A stretch of 64,000 bases of DNA from Nocardia nova (lineage in GTDB: Bacteria > Actinomycetota > Actinomycetes > Mycobacteriales > Mycobacteriaceae). Shown in pieces: positions 8,783-19,271 of this stretch. The stretch is from the NCBI RefSeq assembly GCF_002933465.1, contig NZ_PSZE01000003.1:334040-398039 (forward strand). The letters are read 5' to 3'. The notes under the pieces are model-generated. The model saw nothing but the letters and a program-made list of their open reading frames with translations, had not been told where the DNA came from and searched no databases. The position numbers were made by a program, and so were the translations under genes. Within the stretch, counting starts at the first letter, position 1. The number at the start of each line of letters is the position of its first letter.

Positions 8783-10651
8783 ATGAGCAGTGTGGTTGTG
8801 GCGAACGCCGCTCCGGAGGCGCCTGCCTCTCCGCTGTCGCGGATTCTCTCGGAAACCATCACCGCCGCGCGCACCGCCGATCGCGACGATCTGGTCGGCC
8901 GGCTGGAGGTGCTGGCCGACCGGATCCGCGACCCCCGCCGCCGCATCGTGGTGGTGGGCCTGGGCAACCAGGGCAAGAGTCAATTCGTCAACGCGCTGCT
9001 GAATCTCGACATCAGCCCGGTCGGAGATGATGCGACCACCGGGGTGCCGATCGTGCTCTCCCACGGCGCGCAGGCCCGAGCCGAGACCGTCGTCACTACG
9101 CCGTCCGGTGACGAGCGGGACAGTCGGCGGATTCCGCTGCCGCTCGGCGATATTCACACCGTCACGCCGCAGTCCCCGCACGGTCGGGTGGCGCGGGTGG
9201 AGATCGAGTTGCCGAATCCGCTGCTGGCCGACGGGATCGTCGTCATCGACACCCCACCGGTCGGGGGCCACGCAACCGCGACGGCCGCAGCGGTTCTCGC
9301 CCTGGCCCCGGCCGCCGATGCGGTGCTGGTGCTCTCGGATGCCTCCACCGAACTGACCGAACCGGAGGTCGACTTCCTGCGGCAGGTGCGCGAACTGTGC
9401 CCGGCCGTGGCGCTGATACTCAGCAAGATCGATTTGTATCCGCATTGGCGTCAGGTATTGCAGGCCGACCAGGCGCATGTGGAGCGCAATCGCCTGGCGC
9501 TGCCGATTATCCCGGTCTCGGCGCTGCTGCGCAGCCACGCCATGCGGCTACAGGATCAGCAGCTGGGCCGGGAATCCGGTTTCGGTGTCCTGTTCGACTT
9601 CCTGCGGGAGCAGGTGGTCGCCCGGGACAAGGCGGCGGCGCAACGCGCGGTGGCTCTCGACATCTCCTCTGCCGCAGAACATCTCGCGCTGGCGCTGAGC
9701 AGCGAACTGGTCGCCCTGCGCGACCCCGAACGCGGTGCGGCGGCCATCCGCGAACTGCGCACCGCCAAGGCGCAGGCCGAGGAGCTGCATCGCCGGACCG
9801 CGGCCTGGCAGCAGACGCTGGGCGACGGCATCACCGATCTGGCCGGCGATATCGACCACGATCTGCGAGATCGGTTGCGCGCCATCGGCAGAACGGCCGA
9901 GGAGTGGATCGACGAGAACGATCCCGGCCGGCTGTGGGATCAATTGGAACAGTGGCTGATGCATACGACCGACACCGCCATCGGCGACAACCTGCTGTGG
10001 ACGCATCATCGCGCCATCCACTTGGCCGAGCGGGTGGCCGAGCACTTTCTCGAATTCGGCGCGGTGGATCTGCCTGCGGTGCGGTCGGGTTCGGAGCTGG
10101 AGGAATCGCGCGTGGCGGCGGTGACGCTGGCCGATCTCGAGCCGGATCTCGGCATCGGCCACAAATTGCTCGTCGGTATGCGTGGTTCCTACGGCGGTAT
10201 GGTGATGATCGGCCTGGCCAGTACGGTCGCGGGTCTGGCGCTGATCAACCCGGTGTCGCTGGGCGCGGGTGTGCTGCTGGGCGGCAAGGCGTTTCGCGAC
10301 GACAAACGAGAACGGCTGGCACGCAAGCGCAGCGAGGCGAAGATGGCGGTGCGCCGCTACCTCGACGATGTGAGCTTCGAGGCGGGCAAGGAGTCGCGCG
10401 ACCGGCTGCATCGCATCCATCGCATTCTGCGCGATCACTTCACCGGCATCGCCGACCGCAGTCTGCGTTCGATCAACGATTCGCTGCAGGCCGCGCAGGA
10501 TGCCGCCGGAGTGGCCAACGCCCAGCGCACGGAGCGGTGCGCGGAACTCGAGCGGCAATTGCGAGTGGTGGCCGAACTGCGACGTCACGCCGATGCGATG
10601 CTGCCGCCGGCGGGTCCGTCCGGACGTCATGCGCGCGGGGCACAGTCGTAA
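8783..10651 (+). CDS. iniA: IniA-like dynamin-family GTPase
   Basis: A 622-residue bacterial dynamin-like protein. GTPase motifs are readable: G1 GLGNQGKS (residues 59-66), the G2 threonine region (DATTGVPIVL), G3 DTPP near residue 157 and G4 SKID near residue 215. A helical stalk follows, with a hydrophobic stretch around residues 475-505 (MIGLASTVAGLALINPVSL) that fits the membrane-contacting paddle, then a charged coiled-coil end (residues 515-605). It lies 54 bases after iniB and 44 before iniC. M. tuberculosis IniA is a membrane-remodelling dynamin linked to isoniazid/ethambutol tolerance; membrane repair under envelope stress is the likely role here. Confidence 0.9.
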   Translation: MSSVVVANAAPEAPASPLSRILSETITAARTADRDDLVGRLEVLADRIRDPRRRIVVVGLGNQGKSQFVNALLNLDISPVGDDATTGVPIVLSHGAQARAETVVTTPSGDERDSRRIPLPLGDIHTVTPQSPHGRVARVEIELPNPLLADGIVVIDTPPVGGHATATAAAVLALAPAADAVLVLSDASTELTEPEVDFLRQVRELCPAVALILSKIDLYPHWRQVLQADQAHVERNRLALPIIPVSALLRSHAMRLQDQQLGRESGFGVLFDFLREQVVARDKAAAQRAVALDISSAAEHLALALSSELVALRDPERGAAAIRELRTAKAQAEELHRRTAAWQQTLGDGITDLAGDIDHDLRDRLRAIGRTAEEWIDENDPGRLWDQLEQWLMHTTDTAIGDNLLWTHHRAIHLAERVAEHFLEFGAVDLPAVRSGSELEESRVAAVTLADLEPDLGIGHKLLVGMRGSYGGMVMIGLASTVAGLALINPVSLGAGVLLGGKAFRDDKRERLARKRSEAKMAVRRYLDDVSFEAGKESRDRLHRIHRILRDHFTGIADRSLRSINDSLQAAQDAAGVANAQRTERCAELERQLRVVAELRRHADAMLPPAGPSGRHARGAQS

Positions 10652-10695
10652 CCCACGGCACCGGGATTCCCAGGTTGCTCGGGTACGGTCGACGC

Positions 10696-12291
10696 GTGAG
10701 TTACCAGGTCAGCGACCAGACGCCGGGCATCGTGGGGGAGGCGCGCCGGTTGGTTTCGGCCGCCCGCCAGGCCTATGCGCCACGGTCGCGCCCCGCCGTG
10801 ATGCTCGGTGACTGTGCGCGCCGCCTCGACCAACCGCTGCGGGTCGCCCTGGCCGGGCAGCTCAAGGCCGGTAAATCGACACTGCTCAATGCGCTGGTCG
10901 GACAGGACATCGCACCGACCGATGCCACCGAATGCACCCGGATGGTGACCTGGTATCGCCACGGCCCGGCACCGCGCGTGAGCGCCCTGGCCACCGACGG
11001 CGCGAGCGCCGATGTGGTGGTGCGGCGCACCCCCGGCGCCGACGGCCTACCCGGGGCGCACGGTTTGAGCTTCGACCTGTCGGCGCTGCGCTGGAACGCC
11101 GCCGGTGAGCATGAGGTCGACCATCTGGATGTGCAGTGGCCGGCCGCCACCCTGGCTCGCACCACCATCATCGACACCCCGGGCACCTCGTCGCTGTCGC
11201 GGGAGGTGTCGCTGCGCACCTCGCGGCTGCTCACCCCCGACGAGAATGCGGCGGTGACCGTGCCCGAGGCCGACGCGGTCGTCTATCTGCTGCGCCGGCT
11301 GGACGCCTCCGATATCGGATTCCTGGAACGCATCGGCGCCGGAGGTGTTGCCCGGCAGGGTGTTTCGGGTCCGCTCGGCGTGATCGGGGTGGTCTCCCGG
11401 GCCGACGAGATCGGCGCCGGCCGCATCGATGCCCTGCATTCGGCCCGCGAGGTCTCGGCCCGCTTCGCCACCGAACTGGAGCGAACCGGATTGTGCCAGG
11501 CGGTCATTCCGGTGGCCGGCCTGCTCGCCTTCGCCGGCGCGACGCTGCGGCAGCGCGAATTCGATGCCTTCGAGGCGCTGGCGCGGATCTCGGTGGACGA
11601 CCTGAGCATCGCGCTGCTGTCCGCGGACCGATTCGCGCATCCGGAGTTGCCCCTGCCGGTGCCGGCGGAACTACGGGCCCATCTCGCGGCCCGGTTCGGC
11701 CTGTTCGGTATTCGCATGGCGGTGACGCTGATCCGGCTGGGTGTGCGCGACTCCACCACGCTGGCACGCGAACTCGGCGAGCGCAGCGGCGTGGAGGAAC
11801 TGCGCACGGTGCTCGAGGTGCAGTTCGCCCAGCGAGCCGATCAGCTGAAGGCGCATTCGGCGTTGACAGCGGTGGCGCGGATCGTGGCAGCTCATCCGGG
11901 AACGCGCGCCGACGACCTGCTGCCCCATATCAACAGTCTGTTGGCGGATGTGCACGGATTCGCCGAGCTGCGGTTGCTCGGGCGGTTGCGCACCGATGAA
12001 TTACCCCTGCCCGCAGACGATGCCACCGAGTTGTACCGGCTGGTCGGTGGTTCCGGCGTGGCGCCGCACCTGCGCCTGGGATTGCCCCCGGACGCTCCGG
12101 GCGGCGAATTGCAGGCACACGCGGTGGCGGCGGTGCGGAAGTGGCGTGGTCGGGCGCGCCATCCGCTGGCCGACCGATTCACCACCGAGGCCTGCCTGAC
12201 CGCGGCGCGGAGTGCGGAGGGAATCGTCGACCAGTTGCGAGAACCGGAAACCACCCCGATGAGCCGCGTGCGTCCGCCTCGCGCCCGCTGA
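10696..12291 (+). CDS. iniC: IniC-like dynamin-family GTPase
   Basis: A 531-residue dynamin-like protein, third gene of iniBAC. G1 is GQLKAGKSTLLNALVG (about residues 53-68), G2 lies in DATECTRMVTW, G3 is IIDTPGT near residue 158, and a G4-like SRADE follows near residue 235. The C-terminal half is helical with no clear membrane helix, unlike IniA. Start taken at GTG 10696 (VSYQVSDQTPG); the open frame runs much further upstream but overlaps iniA and is not credible as coding there. No strong ribosome site is visible, which suggests coupling to iniA translation. Probably works with IniA on the inner membrane. Confidence 0.85.
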   Translation: MSYQVSDQTPGIVGEARRLVSAARQAYAPRSRPAVMLGDCARRLDQPLRVALAGQLKAGKSTLLNALVGQDIAPTDATECTRMVTWYRHGPAPRVSALATDGASADVVVRRTPGADGLPGAHGLSFDLSALRWNAAGEHEVDHLDVQWPAATLARTTIIDTPGTSSLSREVSLRTSRLLTPDENAAVTVPEADAVVYLLRRLDASDIGFLERIGAGGVARQGVSGPLGVIGVVSRADEIGAGRIDALHSAREVSARFATELERTGLCQAVIPVAGLLAFAGATLRQREFDAFEALARISVDDLSIALLSADRFAHPELPLPVPAELRAHLAARFGLFGIRMAVTLIRLGVRDSTTLARELGERSGVEELRTVLEVQFAQRADQLKAHSALTAVARIVAAHPGTRADDLLPHINSLLADVHGFAELRLLGRLRTDELPLPADDATELYRLVGGSGVAPHLRLGLPPDAPGGELQAHAVAAVRKWRGRARHPLADRFTTEACLTAARSAEGIVDQLREPETTPMSRVRPPRAR

Positions 12292-12365
12292 TCCCTCGGA
12301 GCTTATCTGCTGAACCAGCGCCGGCGCAGCCCGCAGGAGTCGGCGCAGCGGGACCTGTACGGCAT

Positions 12366-12389
12366 CTGTTCGACGGGCCGGCCGAACAG
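12366..12389. terminator. Possible bidirectional terminator hairpin
   Basis: CTGTTCG (12366-12372) pairs with CGAACAG (12383-12389) across a ten-base loop, in the 108-base space between convergent iniC and the alcohol dehydrogenase gene. The stem is short and has no T-run on either side. Confidence 0.3.
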
Positions 12390-12399
12390 CGCTGAACGA

Positions 12400-13560
12400 T
12401 CAGACGTGGAGCAGTGAACTCGACGGGTCCACAAGGATTTTCGCGTGGTGTTCGGGGCTGCCCAGAGCGGTGAAGGCGTTGTCGACGCCCGCCAACCCCA
12501 CGGTTCCGGTGATCAGCGGGGCCGGGTCGACCTTGCCGTCGGCGATCATGTGCAGGGTGTCGCGGAATTCGCCCGGGTCGTAGCCGAAGGCGAAGCGCAG
12601 TTCGATCTCCTTGTTGATCGCCATCGCCGGCCGGAAACGGTCGGACTCCATACACACCCCCACCACGACGATGCGCGTCAGAGGCGGTGCGTCGGTGAGC
12701 AATTGGTCGATGATGCCCGGCACGCCCACGCATTCGAACACCACCGGCCCGCCCGGCGCCGCGTCCAGGCTGTGCGCGAGGCGGAACAGATACCACCAGG
12801 GCAGTTTCGGGATGCTGCGCAGTCGTGTCATGGTGTCGAAACCGAGATTGAGGATATCGGTGACCTCGGCGATGCGGCCCTTCGCGGGGTTGGCCGTCCA
12901 CGGTGATTCGAGATTCGGATCCACCACCACATTGGCGCCGCACCTGCGCGCCAGGTCGCGGCGGCGCGGTGAGAAGTCGCTGGCGACAATGTTTTTCACG
13001 CCGGCGGCGCGCAGCATGCTGATGACCGCCAGGCCGATCGGCCCGCACCCCACCACGAACGCGGGCTGGTTGCGACCCACCCGCCCCTTGCGCACCGCAT
13101 GCCAGGCGACGGCCATCGGTTCGGTCAGCGCCGCGTGGTCGGTGGCCAGCCCGTTGGGCACCGGGAACGTCATGGATTCCTGCACCACGACCTGTTCGGC
13201 GTAGCCGCCGGGCGCCCGCTCCGACAGTCCGGTGAGGTCAGGTGTGCGCCCGTTGCGCACGATCGGCAGTGCCACCACGCGGGTGCCCGGCGGCCAGCGT
13301 TTGCGGCAGTCGGGCCCGTATTCGACTATCTCCCCGACGAATTCGTGGCCGAGCACGACACGCTGATGGGAGCGCATGAAATTCCGGTAACCGGTGGCGG
13401 CGGCGAGGTCGGCCAGTTCGTCACAGTGCAGACGGGCGTGCAGATCGGAACCGCAGATCCCGCATCGCGACACCGCGATCACCAACTGGCCGGGACCGGG
13501 CTCCGGCGCCGGGATATCCGCGACTTCCAGCTTGCCTTGCGAACACACCACGGCCTTCAT
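12400..13560 (-). CDS. Zinc-dependent alcohol dehydrogenase (MDR superfamily)
   Basis: A 386-residue medium-chain dehydrogenase. The catalytic-zinc loop is SRCGICGSDLH (residues 31-41), followed by GHEFVGEIVEYG with the zinc-ligand His/Glu. The Rossmann fold starts at FVVGCGPIGLAVISMLRAAG, followed by the cofactor-selecting ASDFSPRR; the acidic Asp suggests NAD. The four-cysteine structural zinc lobe is not seen. Start taken at ATG 13560 (MKAVVCSQGKLEV), typical of the family; an upstream extension to 13614 has no ribosome site. Substrate cannot be told. It runs convergent to iniC and divergent from the DUF1707 pair. Confidence 0.85.
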   Translation of the reverse strand: MKAVVCSQGKLEVADIPAPEPGPGQLVIAVSRCGICGSDLHARLHCDELADLAAATGYRNFMRSHQRVVLGHEFVGEIVEYGPDCRKRWPPGTRVVALPIVRNGRTPDLTGLSERAPGGYAEQVVVQESMTFPVPNGLATDHAALTEPMAVAWHAVRKGRVGRNQPAFVVGCGPIGLAVISMLRAAGVKNIVASDFSPRRRDLARRCGANVVVDPNLESPWTANPAKGRIAEVTDILNLGFDTMTRLRSIPKLPWWYLFRLAHSLDAAPGGPVVFECVGVPGIIDQLLTDAPPLTRIVVVGVCMESDRFRPAMAINKEIELRFAFGYDPGEFRDTLHMIADGKVDPAPLITGTVGLAGVDNAFTALGSPEHHAKILVDPSSSLLHV

Positions 13561-13720
13561 ATCCGCACGGTACCGCGCGGGATGTACCGAATCAGCGGGA
13601 TTGCGGAGGAACACCCGCGGACAAACTGTCCAAGTTTCCCAGCAGGTCGACCAGCAGGAATTTCACCAGCGGCGAGGTGCAGCCCCGCTCCGACACGCCG
13701 AGATGCGGATGCCGAGTCGC

Positions 13721-13726
13721 TACCAT
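13721..13726 (+). promoter_or_regulatory. -10 box for leaderless DUF1707 gene
   Basis: TACCAT, six bases before GTG 13733. This spacing puts the transcription start at or next to the start codon, the usual pattern of leaderless actinobacterial genes. It is the main reason for choosing GTG 13733. Confidence 0.5.
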
Positions 13727-13732
13727 CCAGAG

Positions 13733-14806
13733 GTGAGCTCATCTAGGTCCGGAATGTCGGGTACGCCCGCGCCCGGCAGCATGCGGGCCCGCGATATGGA
13801 CCGAGTTCACGCGCGCACCCTGCTCGACGCCGCATTCGACGAGGGCCAACTGGGCGCCGACGAATATCACGACCGGTCCGACCGTGCGGCTACCGCGAAG
13901 ACCGTCGGCGAACTGCGGAATCTGGTCGACGACCTGCAACCGCCCGCCGGTGGTGCGCAATGGAAACAGCCGCCGGCCCCGCCGCGGCGAGCAGGCCGCT
14001 ATCCGGCGCATATCCGCGCCCGCGACGCCGACCGAGCCGAAACCTGTCGTGCCCTCGACACCGCCCTGGCCGATGGTCAGCTCTCGGCGGAAGAACATCA
14101 GACCCTCACCGATCTGACCACGGCCGCCGAAACCCTGGGCGATCTGGCCGAACTGACCGCGGACCTGCAGCGCCCGGCCGAGGCGCCGATCGATCCGCGG
14201 GCGGGGGCGCGGAGCCGGACGGTGTTGTTCGCGGGCGCCGCGGCGGTGGTCGTGCTGGCCGCCGCGGCCGGCGGATATCTGCTGACGCATCGAGCCGCCC
14301 CGGAGCCCGCTCCGATCGCTGCCGCGGCGCCGCAGGTGATACAGCCCGCGGTGATCGAGACGCCCGACCTCACCACTGTGGCCGGCTTCGAGAAGTTCCG
14401 CAGCGACTATCAGGCGAAATTCGGGGACACCACCGTCGACGACCTGACCCTGTTTCCCGATTTCGCGTCGGTCGACCGCACCTCGGCGCGGCAGCCGAAT
14501 CGGGTGGCCGCCTACACCTATCGGGGCGGTTTCATGGCCTCGACCGCCGTCACCACCCGCTCGGCCGACAAGCCGATATTCGACCTCGCCGCGGTGAACA
14601 CGTCCGCGCTGGGTGATCTGATCGCGCGGGCGGTACCACTGCTGAAGGTCCCCGACGGCGCGGTGAGTCAGATCGGCATGGGTATCGACACCATCACCAA
14701 GGTGCCCACGATCAGCATCTACGTCGGGAATTCGTTCAACGAGAACGCACACCTCGAGGCTACGCCCGCGGGCGATCCGATTCGCGTCTACCCATTCCAC
14801 ACATAG
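13733..14806 (+). CDS. Membrane protein with two DUF1707 domains
   Basis: A 357-residue protein. Two DUF1707 units are visible: RARDMDRVHARTLLDAAFDE at about residues 19-38 and RARDADRAETCRALDTALAD at about residues 98-117, each followed by GQL and an LxxLxxDLQ end. One membrane helix (VLFAGAAAVVVLAAAAGGYLL) starts near residue 163. The outer domain (about 170 residues) carries FEKFRSDYQAKFGDTTVDDL and a YTYRGGF segment. Start GTG 13733 is supported by a -10 box six bases upstream. The next gene starts directly after the stop and is a paralogue. DUF1707 is common in actinobacterial membrane proteins and short regulators, but a defined role for this pair is not known to me. Confidence 0.75.
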   Translation: MSSSRSGMSGTPAPGSMRARDMDRVHARTLLDAAFDEGQLGADEYHDRSDRAATAKTVGELRNLVDDLQPPAGGAQWKQPPAPPRRAGRYPAHIRARDADRAETCRALDTALADGQLSAEEHQTLTDLTTAAETLGDLAELTADLQRPAEAPIDPRAGARSRTVLFAGAAAVVVLAAAAGGYLLTHRAAPEPAPIAAAAPQVIQPAVIETPDLTTVAGFEKFRSDYQAKFGDTTVDDLTLFPDFASVDRTSARQPNRVAAYTYRGGFMASTAVTTRSADKPIFDLAAVNTSALGDLIARAVPLLKVPDGAVSQIGMGIDTITKVPTISIYVGNSFNENAHLEATPAGDPIRVYPFHT

Positions 14807-15637
14807 GTGCAGCCGATGGGAACCTTCGACACATCCCGCCGAACGGGTGCGGCGGCCGGTGCCGCGAACAGCGGTCTGCGCGTGCGTGATTCGGATCGCG
14901 TCGACGCCTGCGCACTGCTGGACGCCGCCCGCGACGACGGTCAGCTCTCCGACTCCGAGCACGGGCGGCGCACCGCCGCGGCGATGCGGGCGCGCACCTT
15001 CGCCGACCTGGAGAAGGTCATCGGCGATCTGCAGATTCCCGCCAATATGGCCGATGCCCCCGTCGTGCGCCCGGCACGACGACGGCGTGCCAGACGGTGG
15101 GTACTCGCGGGCGGCGCGGTGGCGGCGGCGGTGCTGCTCGGCATGTTCTGCGGCTGGGTGAGTACCGCGGACGGTCCGCTCGCCGACCACACGCCGCCGG
15201 ATATGACGACCGCCGCCGGTATCGAGGCGTTTCTCTCCGATTACCGTCAGCACTACGGCGATCTGCTCGCCGACGACGTGACGCTGATGCCGGAGAACGC
15301 CTCGATCTCCCGGCCCCGGCCGGGGGATCGGTCGACCTCCGAAAGAGCTTCCTACAAAGGCGAATTCGATACCTGGACGACCAGTAGCCGGGATCCGAAA
15401 CTCGAGCCGGTCGACCTCGGCGCGATCGATGTGCCGAAATTGGCGGCCCTGCTGGCCGGAGCTCCGCGAACCGTCGGGTCGCCGCAGACGAAGGTCAGCC
15501 ATCTGGTCATCGGTCGCGACAGCTCCGCCCCGGATCACCCGCCGACGATCACGATCTTCACGGAAGGCGCTCGCAGCGGGCATGTGGTGGTCGCGCCGTC
15601 CGGGGAACCGCTGGTGGTCTACAAATCCCAGCCGTGA
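14807..15637 (+). CDS. Membrane protein with one DUF1707 domain (paralogue of upstream gene)
   Basis: A 276-residue protein. One DUF1707 unit (RVRDSDRVDACALLDAARDD, about residues 26-45, ending KVIGDLQIPAN), a basic stop (RPARRRRARR), one membrane helix (WVLAGGAVAAAVLLGMFCGWV) and an outer domain like that of its neighbour: AGIEAFLSDYRQHYGDLLADDVTLMPENAS matches the upstream FEKFRSDYQAKFGDTTVDDLTLFPDFAS pattern. The GTG start directly abuts the upstream TAG; an ATG at 14816 is an alternative. The two probably arose by tandem duplication, with loss or gain of one DUF1707 unit, and are translated together. Confidence 0.75.
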   Translation: MQPMGTFDTSRRTGAAAGAANSGLRVRDSDRVDACALLDAARDDGQLSDSEHGRRTAAAMRARTFADLEKVIGDLQIPANMADAPVVRPARRRRARRWVLAGGAVAAAVLLGMFCGWVSTADGPLADHTPPDMTTAAGIEAFLSDYRQHYGDLLADDVTLMPENASISRPRPGDRSTSERASYKGEFDTWTTSSRDPKLEPVDLGAIDVPKLAALLAGAPRTVGSPQTKVSHLVIGRDSSAPDHPPTITIFTEGARSGHVVVAPSGEPLVVYKSQP

Positions 15638-15736
15638 GGCAGGCGACGTCGGCCGTCCGCTCCGGCGGGTTTGACCTGCGCGTCTCGGGTTAGCCGGGGA
15701 GTGAATCGCCGGGTCGACGAAAGTGGGGTGTCGTAG

Positions 15737-16387
15737 TTGAGCGCGAACGAAGATCGGATCGCCCGGGAACTGCTCGACCGAGCGGGGACCACCTATGCGG
15801 CCGAGGCGGGAATCACCCTCGCCGACAAACCCGCTCCGCTGTTCCAGCTCCTGGTGCTGGCCCAACTCATGAGCACCCGGATCACCGCCGATATCGCGGT
15901 CGCCGCCGCGCGCGAACTGAGATCGAGCGGCTACCGCACCCCGCGGCACGTCGCCGAGGCCGACTGGCAGGACCTCGTCGACGCGCTGGGGCGCGGTCAC
16001 TACCGCCGCTACGACGAATCCACCGCCACCCGGCTCGGCGAAAACGCCGGGATTCTGCTCGACCGCTACCACGGCGATCTGCGGAAACTGGCCGCCGAAG
16101 CAGATCGGGACCCGGATCGGCTGGCCGAATTACTGCAGCAGTTCAAGGGTATCGGCCCGACCGGCGCCGAGATCTTCCTGCGCGAAGTTCAGGATGTCTG
16201 GACCTGGGTGCGCCCGCATTTCGACGACCGGGCTCGCAAGGGCGCCGATCTGCTGCATCTGTCGACCGATCCACAGCGCCTCGACCGCCTCGGCCGTTCC
16301 GGCCACGACGCGGAACTGGCCGCCGCGCTGGTCCGGGTGAGTCTCGACAAGGAGCTCGCCGACCAGGTACTCGCGGCCGCCGGCTGA
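15737..16387 (+). CDS. Endonuclease III-like HhH protein without iron-sulphur cluster
   Basis: A 216-residue protein of the HhH-GPD (endonuclease III) fold. The helix-hairpin-helix is [16 protein letters not shown] (about residues 135-150). Two family features are missing: there is not a single cysteine, so no [4Fe-4S] cluster, and the catalytic lysine normally in the hairpin (GxGxKTA) is replaced by GPTGAE. It may bind DNA without glycosylase activity or have changed function. TTG 15737 is the start, with GTGGGG eight bases upstream. It stands alone, followed by a hairpin at 16439-16459. Confidence 0.7.
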   Translation: MSANEDRIARELLDRAGTTYAAEAGITLADKPAPLFQLLVLAQLMSTRITADIAVAAARELRSSGYRTPRHVAEADWQDLVDALGRGHYRRYDESTATRLGENAGILLDRYHGDLRKLAAEADRDPDRLAELLQQFKGIGPTGAEIFLREVQDVWTWVRPHFDDRARKGADLLHLSTDPQRLDRLGRSGHDAELAAALVRVSLDKELADQVLAAAG

Positions 16388-16438
16388 ACCTCGAATGGTC
16401 GAAACGACTGGTCAGCCGCGTATGGCGGGTCCAGGCCC

Positions 16439-16459
16439 GGCGAGCGCCGCGTGCTCGCC
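16439..16459 (+). terminator. Hairpin terminator after the HhH gene
   Basis: GGCGAGC (16439-16445) and GCTCGCC (16453-16459) form a seven-base GC stem with a seven-base loop. A TTTTT run follows 15 bases later, around 16475. It separates the HhH gene from the dnaK operon. The remainder of the 338-base gap 16388-16725 holds the HAIR operator and the dnaK leader. Confidence 0.45.
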
Positions 16460-16532
16460 GCCGGGCCGGGAAAATTTTTCGTCCGGCCGGGAATGAACCG
16501 TCCGCCCCGCTCGTTGAGCTGATCGACGCAAG

Positions 16533-16553
16533 GTTGAGTGAAAGCGACTCAAG
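16533..16553. promoter_or_regulatory. HAIR operator (HspR-binding inverted repeat) before dnaK
   Basis: The sequence reads GTTGAGT, seven bases, ACTCAAG, at 16533-16539 and 16547-16553. This matches the HAIR consensus CTTGAGT-N7-ACTCAAG except for the first base. HspR with DnaK as co-repressor binds HAIR sites in Streptomyces and mycobacteria. It lies 172 bases before the dnaK start, and hspR is the last gene of the same operon, so a negative feedback loop is implied. A clear -10 box could not be fixed. Confidence 0.88.
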
Positions 16554-16725
16554 TCTCTGGTTGACTCCGATGGGATCGGGGTGCAGGATTGAGCCGACCA
16601 CGCTCAGTGTTGCTGAGGACCGTGCTCCGTGCGGTGTCAGGGGCGAGGTCCGACCGGCACGAACAGTGCCGCGCGCAGGGTCGCCCCTGCACCACACACA
16701 GTTACATCACCTAGGAGGAACCACT

Positions 16726-18563
<1,838 letters not shown>

Positions 18564-18567
<4 letters not shown>

Positions 18568-19232
18568 CGGAACACAGCGGCGGGCCGCTCGACAACCACG
18601 GCCCGAAAGAGGAGCCGGTCACCATCGTCGACAACCGAAAGATCGACCAGGACGGGAAACCGTCCGCTCCGCGGGGTGATGTGAGCGAGGCCGCAGCCGA
18701 AAAAGACACAGCTTCGGCCTCCGCTTCGGCCGCCGAGGGCGACGCCCTCGCCGACAGCATCAGCGCTGAATTGTCGGAGCGCACTGCGGATCTGCAGCGG
18801 CTGACCGCGGAGTACGCGAACTACCGCCGCCGGGTCGACCGCGACCGCAAGGCCGCCATCGATTCGGCCAAGGCGGCGGTGGTCTCCGAATTGCTCGGTG
18901 TGCTCGACGATCTGGATCGTGCCCGTGCGCACGGCGATCTCGAGTCCGGACCGCTGAAGTCGGTCGCGGACAAGCTCTCCGACGCGCTGCAGAAGCAGGG
19001 CCTCGAGGAATTCGGTATCGAGGGTGAACCTTTCGACCCGACCCTGCACGAGGCCGTGCAGCACGAGGGTGAGGGCCACAACCCGGTGATCGGGGTGGTC
19101 ATGCGTAAGGGTTACCGCTTCGGTGACCGCGTCCTGCGCCACGCGCTGGTCGGGGTCACCGATGGGGTAGCGGATCTGTCCGATTCGTCGGACACTGCGA
19201 ATGCCGGCCGAGATGCCGACGGTGCCGAGTAA
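18564..19232 (+). CDS. grpE: Nucleotide exchange factor GrpE
   Basis: A 222-residue GrpE. The long N-terminal coiled coil (about residues 60-115, [20 protein letters not shown]) is followed by the beta-domain with family motifs [19 protein letters not shown] and [16 protein letters not shown]. The N-terminal 55 residues and the C-terminal 15 are acidic and disordered. The GTG start overlaps the dnaK stop (GTGA), so translation is coupled. It releases ADP from DnaK. Confidence 0.97.
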
Positions 19233-19271
19233 CACACAGTCGCGCAACGTGACGGAAGGAGGAGATGCCCG

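Noticed and set aside
9397..10695. Long N-terminal extension of the IniC frame through iniA
   Set aside because: The extension overlaps iniA in another frame and translates to Arg/Gly-rich noise; similarity to IniC begins at GTG 10696.
13739..16072. 777-codon minus-strand frame over the DUF1707 pair and HhH gene
   Set aside because: Shadow frame: it spans three well-supported plus-strand genes and shows only composition-driven Arg/Gly/His sequence.
16534..16725. DnaK extension of 64 residues upstream of ATG 16726
   Set aside because: ATG 16726 has AGGAGG and begins exactly with the Hsp70 N-terminus; the extension covers the HAIR operator.
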